7,812 bases of DNA from Lachnospiraceae bacterium (lineage in GTDB: Bacteria > Bacillota > Clostridia > Lachnospirales > Lachnospiraceae), in NCBI GenBank assembly GCA_003488965.1, contig DNJW01000108.1:1-7812 (forward strand), in the 5' to 3' direction. Below, one piece after another: positions 6,856-7,812 of the stretch; position 1 is the stretch's first letter; every line of letters begins with the position of its first letter. The translations under genes and the position numbers were made by a program. Below the pieces are notes generated by a model that was not told the origin of the DNA, searched no databases, and saw only the letters and a program-made list of their open reading frames with translations.

Positions 6856-7772
6856 TCTCCTTCCACATAGGAATGATATATTTTATCTTCTTTTCCATCC
6901 CGCAATCCATGAAGCCATACGCGCGCCACATTCTCGCACATTCCCCCCTTGCCGCCAATATCAATGTATAGTTCTTCATTAAAAGGATTTCCTTTCTCAA
7001 CACTGATTCTGAAAAGCCCCTTTTCTTCAAAATATTCACTCCCAAAAGAAAACACCTCTGCCAACAGCTGATCTGAAATATGAAGTGCTTCTTCCATAGT
7101 CCTGTCAGACATCTGCTCGCTATTGTTTTTAATAAGGCTCTCGATCGCCAGATAGAAACCAATAGGAAATGAACTCTTTAAGGCTCTGCATAGAAAGCTG
7201 TCAAAGTCATCTATAGGCACCCATTCAATAACTTTCTGTGGAAGCTCGTCCTTTTTCTCCATTATGGCATCATAGGCATCATACAGCCGCATAAGTTTTG
7301 GCATCTTTTGTATTTTATTTTTATATTGCTGGTTTTGCGAACCAATCGCATCAGCTTTTTCCCTACTTTCAAGCAATTCTTTTTCCAGACTTTCTGCATC
7401 GCTTTCTTTTTTATCTAAGGTATCCTTTAATTTATTCAGTTTCTCTTGCAGTGTCCTTCCTCTTTCTTTTTCTGTCTCAAGATCCGTCTCGCACTGTTCT
7501 AATTCTCTCCTTGCTTTATCTCTGTCCCGCTCACATATCTCCCGAATCTGTTTAATTCCCTCTTTCAGGGTCTGATAATCTTCTTGGCTGGGAAGCCGTT
7601 CTATCTGGTTTCGTAAGTTTCCGTTTTCCGTGTCGGCTTCATACAGCCTTTTTTCAAGACTCTCCAGCAGTTCATACATTATCCCCACTACTTGTTTTGT
7701 CGTTAATGCGTTTTCTTTCCCTTGCAAAATACCATTAGTTTTTCCTATTTTTTCAAACATCATTTTTCTCAT
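6852..7772 (-). CDS. Coiled-coil protein with GrpE-like C-terminal domain, putative exchange factor for the adjacent Hsp70-like ATPase
   Basis: This is a 306-residue soluble protein with no signal peptide or membrane segment. Residues about 32-155 are a long, charged, Glu/Lys/Arg-rich region with heptad character, expected to form a coiled coil. Residues about 160-240 look like a helical bundle. The tail (about 250-306) is predicted beta-rich and has a GNPFNEELY stretch followed by GLRDGKEDKIYHSYV. This recalls GrpE, where a long dimerising helix, a four-helix bundle and a small beta domain with a G-x-PFDP-x-x-H motif and a final 'G..L....V.V' strand promote ADP release from DnaK. The assignment is inferred from layout and this faint motif, supported by the Hsp70-like gene directly downstream. 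The ATG at 7772 is chosen because it overlaps the upstream stop as ATGA; no clear Shine-Dalgarno precedes it, which fits reinitiation. Met4 and Met5 are alternatives. A SrfA-like partner protein is another possible label. Confidence 0.85.
   Translation of the reverse strand: MRKMMFEKIGKTNGILQGKENALTTKQVVGIMYELLESLEKRLYEADTENGNLRNQIERLPSQEDYQTLKEGIKQIREICERDRDKARRELEQCETDLETEKERGRTLQEKLNKLKDTLDKKESDAESLEKELLESREKADAIGSQNQQYKNKIQKMPKLMRLYDAYDAIMEKKDELPQKVIEWVPIDDFDSFLCRALKSSFPIGFYLAIESLIKNNSEQMSDRTMEEALHISDQLLAEVFSFGSEYFEEKGLFRISVEKGNPFNEELYIDIGGKGGMCENVARVWLHGLRDGKEDKIYHSYVEGE
6856..6866 (-). promoter_or_regulatory. Shine-Dalgarno sequence before the Hsp70-like gene, oddly close to the GTG start
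   Basis: In coding sense the bases are TGTGGAAGGAGA immediately before GTG. AAGGAG is a near-perfect Shine-Dalgarno sequence, but only one base separates it from GTG 6855, too few for normal initiation. TTG at 6846, ten bases beyond the site, would begin the protein three residues later and is a plausible alternative. The site lies inside the last codons of the GrpE-like gene, so the two are translationally linked in either case. Confidence 0.5.
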
Positions 7773-7812
7773 TTCTGCGCTGCTTTATCGCGCATTTCAA
7801 GTTTGTGGATGC
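7769..7812 (-). CDS. 3' end of an unidentified upstream gene of the operon (partial)
   Basis: Only the last 13 codons lie in the window, reading IHKLEMRDKAAQK and then TGA; the rest lies beyond the right edge. Its stop overlaps the start codon of the GrpE-like gene in the classic ATGA arrangement (positions 7772-7769). The frame is open to the window edge, whereas the frame of the next gene has a stop at 7787-7785. The tail is short, charged and hydrophilic, so no function can be assigned. The overlap implies translational coupling, which makes this gene an upstream member of the chaperone/GTPase operon. The call depends on the overlap geometry because 13 codons are too few to judge coding character. 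Confidence 0.55.
   Translation of the reverse strand, partial: IHKLEMRDKAAQK

Noticed and set aside
6791..7162. 123-codon minus-strand ORF overlapping the GrpE-like and Hsp70-like genes
   Set aside because: Frame-shifted shadow spanning the junction of two well-supported coupled genes; Cys/Trp/Arg-rich and without a motif.
1..7812. CRISPR arrays, tRNA or rRNA genes, intact insertion sequences
   Set aside because: No regularly spaced repeats of suitable length, no cloverleaf or rRNA-like stretches, and no transposase motifs were seen on either strand.

Overview
The window reads almost entirely from the minus strand. Its moderate-to-low GC, AAGGAGG-type ribosome sites and tightly packed genes suggest a Gram-positive Firmicute, most likely a gut clostridium of the Lachnospiraceae kind. 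That placement is inference; no taxonomic marker gene is present.

The right-hand part (about 7812 down to 1309) is one polycistronic unit. The last codons of an unknown gene run in from the right edge and overlap by four bases (ATGA) the start of a 306-residue coiled-coil protein with a GrpE-like tail. That gene overlaps by four bases (GTGA) a 939-residue Hsp70/actin-fold ATPase with an unusual 300-residue N-terminal extension. After 12 bases with a good ribosome site comes a 904-residue dynamin-like large GTPase. A GrpE-like factor, an Hsp70-like ATPase and a dynamin-like GTPase made in sequence from one message suggest a single machine: the chaperone module, recharged by its exchange factor, would load, remodel or disassemble the GTPase. 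Gene order and sizes recall the SrfA-SrfB-SrfC operons of enterobacteria (SrfB is Hsp70/actin-like and SrfC is a GTPase-like 'virulence factor'), but this link rests on architecture alone.

Positions 734-1308 are about 575 bases without a convincing gene. They hold several inverted and direct repeats, including a palindrome just upstream of the next gene and a 10-base inverted repeat enclosing 56 bases.

At the left, a separate gene (720-163) encodes a 185-residue, alanine/glycine-rich membrane protein with two PGxG hairpins, similar in style to the DUF697/YcjF membrane partners of GTPases. It could give the GTPase machine, which has no membrane segment of its own, a membrane anchor or target. 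The extreme left edge shows a strong Shine-Dalgarno sequence and the first codons of another minus-strand gene.

No tRNA, rRNA, CRISPR array or intact mobile element was seen.
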